A stretch of 7,273 nt of DNA, taken from positions 1 through 7,273 of the forward strand of contig JAGBBI010000147.1 in NCBI GenBank assembly GCA_017938565.1, given 5' to 3'. Positions 5,894-7,273 of this stretch are shown here, one piece after another. The notes beneath the pieces were generated by a model. That model searched no databases. It saw only the letters and a program-made list of their open reading frames with translations, and had not been told where the DNA came from. The translations under genes were made by a program, and so were the position numbers. Source of the DNA: Clostridia bacterium. Its GTDB lineage: Bacteria; Bacillota_A; Clostridia; Christensenellales; UBA1242. The first letter of the stretch is position 1. Each line of letters opens with the position of its first letter.

Positions 5894-6637
5894 ATGAAAA
5901 AGCATACCGTGATGATAATCGACAATCAAGAAGATTGTCAAAAAGTAAAAAAATCTTTAGAGGAGGTAGAACAAATAGAAGTAGTCGCTTGTTGCGTTGA
6001 TGGTGAAGATGCCGTTGATACAGCAATAAGTTGTGAGCCGGACGTTATAGTAATGGATGTAATTTTGCCGGAATGTGATGGTTTTGACTTGCTAGCGAAA
6101 ATTAAGGCAGAAGTGCCAAAGACTAAGTTTATTATGACTTCTCTATTGAACTCAGGGTTTTATATCAATAAAGCAATACAAATGGGCGTGTTTTACTATA
6201 TGATTAAGCCAGTTGATACAAATACCCTAGCAAGAAGGATAGTAGAGGTTTGTACTGATACCGATAGACAGAATTACAACAAAGAGAAAAAGTTGGAAGA
6301 AAAAATTACCAATATATTTATTACTGTAGGCATTCCAGCACATATTAAGGGCTATCAGTTTTTAAGAGAGGCAATTAAAATTGCAGTAAGAGACCCTCAG
6401 GTTATCAACTCAATCACAAAGAAACTTTATCCATCAATTGCAGATCTTTATGACACAAGCGCAAGCAAGGTTGAAAGAGCAATTCGACACGCTATTGAAG
6501 TTGCTTGGGATAAAGGCAAAATAGAAAATATTAACAGTGTTTTTGGTCTAAAAGTATATGATACGCACGAAAAACCTACAAATGGAGAATTCATCGCTTT
6601 GGTGGCTGATAAGATGCTCTTGGAAGAGGGTGTGTAA
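5894..6637 (+). CDS. spo0A: Spo0A, master response regulator of sporulation
   Basis: Spo0A (247 aa; B. subtilis 267 aa) is the transcription factor that commits the cell to sporulation once phosphorylated. The receiver domain (about 1-120) has the phospho-acceptor Asp55 in DVIVMDVILPECDGF, Ser83 at the switch Ser/Thr position and Lys105-Pro106 in MIKPVD. The first acidic-pocket residue Asp10 is present, but the second is Asn11 (IIDNQED) where B. subtilis has Asp11. A short linker leads to the effector domain (about 133-247), nearly identical to the family in VGIPAHIKGYQFLREAI, then TSASKVERAIRHAIEVAWDKGKIE (188-211, the DNA-recognition helix) and KPTNGEFIALVADK (227-240). AGGAGG (5883-5888) lies five bases before ATG. 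It is a single gene with an elaborate upstream region; no spoIVB is adjacent in this window. I see no clear terminator after it. Confidence 0.96.
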   Translation: MKKHTVMIIDNQEDCQKVKKSLEEVEQIEVVACCVDGEDAVDTAISCEPDVIVMDVILPECDGFDLLAKIKAEVPKTKFIMTSLLNSGFYINKAIQMGVFYYMIKPVDTNTLARRIVEVCTDTDRQNYNKEKKLEEKITNIFITVGIPAHIKGYQFLREAIKIAVRDPQVINSITKKLYPSIADLYDTSASKVERAIRHAIEVAWDKGKIENINSVFGLKVYDTHEKPTNGEFIALVADKMLLEEGV

Positions 6638-6663
6638 ATATTTCATAATCTTATAAAAAATAG

Positions 6664-6691
6664 TTGTAATTTTTATTCTTTTGTATATAAT
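6664..6691 (+). promoter_or_regulatory. Promoter of the zinc-ribbon/acidic protein gene
   Basis: A perfect TATAAT (6686-6691) follows TTGTAA (6664-6669; 4 of 6) with 16 bases between. Transcription would begin near 6698, leaving a leader of about 74 bases before the ATG. It is the best -10 match in the window and suggests steady vegetative expression, separate from spo0A. Confidence 0.6.
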
Positions 6692-6698
6692 AGTTGGC

Positions 6699-6732
6699 AG
6701 TTGACTACTATTTACAATTAGTAACATCAACT
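6699..6732 (+). other. Hairpin at the 5' end of the leader
   Basis: AGTTGA (6699-6704) pairs with TCAACT (6727-6732), and TACTA (6706-6710) pairs with TAGTA (6719-6723). This gives an 11-bp stem with a small 1x3 internal loop and an 8-base terminal loop. It would sit at the very start of the predicted transcript and is not followed by a T-run, so it is not a terminator. A 5' stabilising stem or a protein-binding site is possible. Confidence 0.4.
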
Positions 6733-6771
6733 AAATCAAGTTACATATATATGCAAAGGAGACATATAGAA

Positions 6772-7273
6772 ATGAAAAAACCTACCTACATTAAATGCCC
6801 AAGATGTGAATTAAACTATATTAAAAGTACTGATAGGTATTGCCCTGTTTGTATGGCAGAATTAAAACTTGCAGGTGAGCCATTTGGCGGGATTGGTGAT
6901 GACGAAGAATTGGAACTTTGTCCAGTATGTGGTCAAAATTTTATTTCACAAGACCAAAAGATGTGTGAGGATTGCAAGCGTCAAAATGAATATGAAGATG
7001 AAATGGAAGACGTAGACGAAAAGGACAGCTCAGAACAAACAAGTATTGAAGAGTGGGAAGATGAAGAGGCAAGTTCTGACGACGGAGATGTTGAGTTGGT
7101 TCCGCTATCATCTCTTGCTGATGAAGAAGATTTTGATGATGATGACGAAAGCGAAGAAGAAGATAGCGACAGAATTAGTGGAGATGTTGAAGATGATTTC
7201 GAATATGACGATTTTGACGACATAGACGAAGACGAGGATGATGAAGAAGATTTTGATGATGACGATGATGACG
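6772..7273 (+). CDS. Tandem zinc-ribbon protein with acidic tail (partial)
   Basis: The reading frame is open to the window end (167 codons seen), so the C-terminus is missing. The N-terminal part holds two zinc ribbons of the same design: Cys9-x2-Cys12-x11-Cys24-x2-Cys27 (CPRCELNYI...YCPVC) and Cys50-x2-Cys53-x11-Cys65-x2-Cys68 (CPVCGQNFI...MCEDC). They are similar enough to be an internal duplication. From about residue 72 the chain is dominated by Asp and Glu, with scattered Ser, Phe and Tyr, and is probably disordered. The block DEEDFDDDD occurs at residues 117 and 157. AAGGAG (6756-6761) lies ten bases before the ATG. I do not recognise a named family with known function. The ribbons suggest nucleic-acid or protein binding, and the acidic tail suggests nucleic-acid mimicry or charge-based interaction; both are inferences. 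Confidence 0.85.
   Translation, partial: MKKPTYIKCPRCELNYIKSTDRYCPVCMAELKLAGEPFGGIGDDEELELCPVCGQNFISQDQKMCEDCKRQNEYEDEMEDVDEKDSSEQTSIEEWEDEEASSDDGDVELVPLSSLADEEDFDDDDESEEEDSDRISGDVEDDFEYDDFDDIDEDEDDEEDFDDDDDD
7119..7262 (+). repeat. 24-base exact direct repeat in the acidic tail
   Basis: Bases 7119-7142 and 7239-7262 are identical and exactly 120 bases (40 codons) apart, in the same reading frame. They encode the DEEDFDDD blocks of the acidic tail. Such GAT/GAA-rich repeats arise by slippage or local duplication and can make the tail length variable between strains. Confidence 0.75.

Noticed and set aside
5699..5941. 80-codon minus-strand frame across the spo0A upstream region
   Set aside because: It overlaps the start of spo0A, resembles no known protein, and its sequence is explained by A/T-rich regulatory DNA with repeats.
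6981..7223. 80-codon serine-rich minus-strand frame
   Set aside because: It is the reverse complement of the GAT/GAA codons of the acidic tail; the poly-Ser composition is a by-product.
7119..7273. Repetitive GATGAAGAT-type sequence as a CRISPR or microsatellite element
   Set aside because: The repeats stay in frame and encode the acidic tail; there are no regular spacers.

Overview
The window is low-GC DNA from an endospore-forming Firmicute, most likely a member of the Clostridia. The evidence is a complete spoIIA operon (spoIIAA-spoIIAB-sigF), a spo0A gene with the typical Spo0A DNA-binding domain, a SpoVB-type flippase, and the DUF421/DUF4363 pair usual in clostridial genomes. AGGAGG-type ribosome binding sites and an A/T-rich codon bias fit this. 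The exact lineage cannot be told from the sequence.

Layout. An intrinsic terminator (7-44) closes whatever lies upstream. A promoter region with a near-consensus Spo0A box follows, then spoIIAA (156-467), spoIIAB (492-983) and sigF (980-1717) on the plus strand. A three-gene operon on the minus strand converges on sigF with no gap: SpoVB-like flippase (4384-2912), DUF421/YetF-like membrane protein (2879-2121) and DUF4363 protein (2109-1714). Overlapping divergent promoters in 4385-4488 drive this operon and a plus-strand gene for a YghO-like two-domain protein with GNAT features (4489-5613), which ends in a good terminator. A 280-base intergenic region with an imperfect 42-bp direct repeat, an inverted repeat and several Spo0A-box-like sites leads to spo0A (5894-6637). 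The last gene (6772 to the window end, incomplete) has its own promoter and a structured leader. It encodes two tandem zinc ribbons followed by a very acidic tail.

How the genes work together. Spo0A is the master response regulator that starts sporulation and normally activates spoIIA. SpoIIAA (anti-anti-sigma), SpoIIAB (anti-sigma kinase) and sigma-F are the partner-switching module that turns on forespore transcription. SpoVB-type flippases and DUF421 proteins are membrane proteins with known or suspected roles in the spore envelope, so most of the window can be read as a sporulation neighbourhood. The YghO-like protein and the zinc-ribbon/acidic protein have no assigned function. No mobile element, CRISPR array, tRNA or rRNA is visible.

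The core genes are ordinary. The less ordinary points are the Asn in place of the second acidic-pocket Asp in Spo0A, the repeat structure upstream of spo0A, divergent promoters that share one -35 sequence, the lack of Shine-Dalgarno sequences for two minus-strand genes, and the duplicated zinc ribbon fused to an acidic tail.
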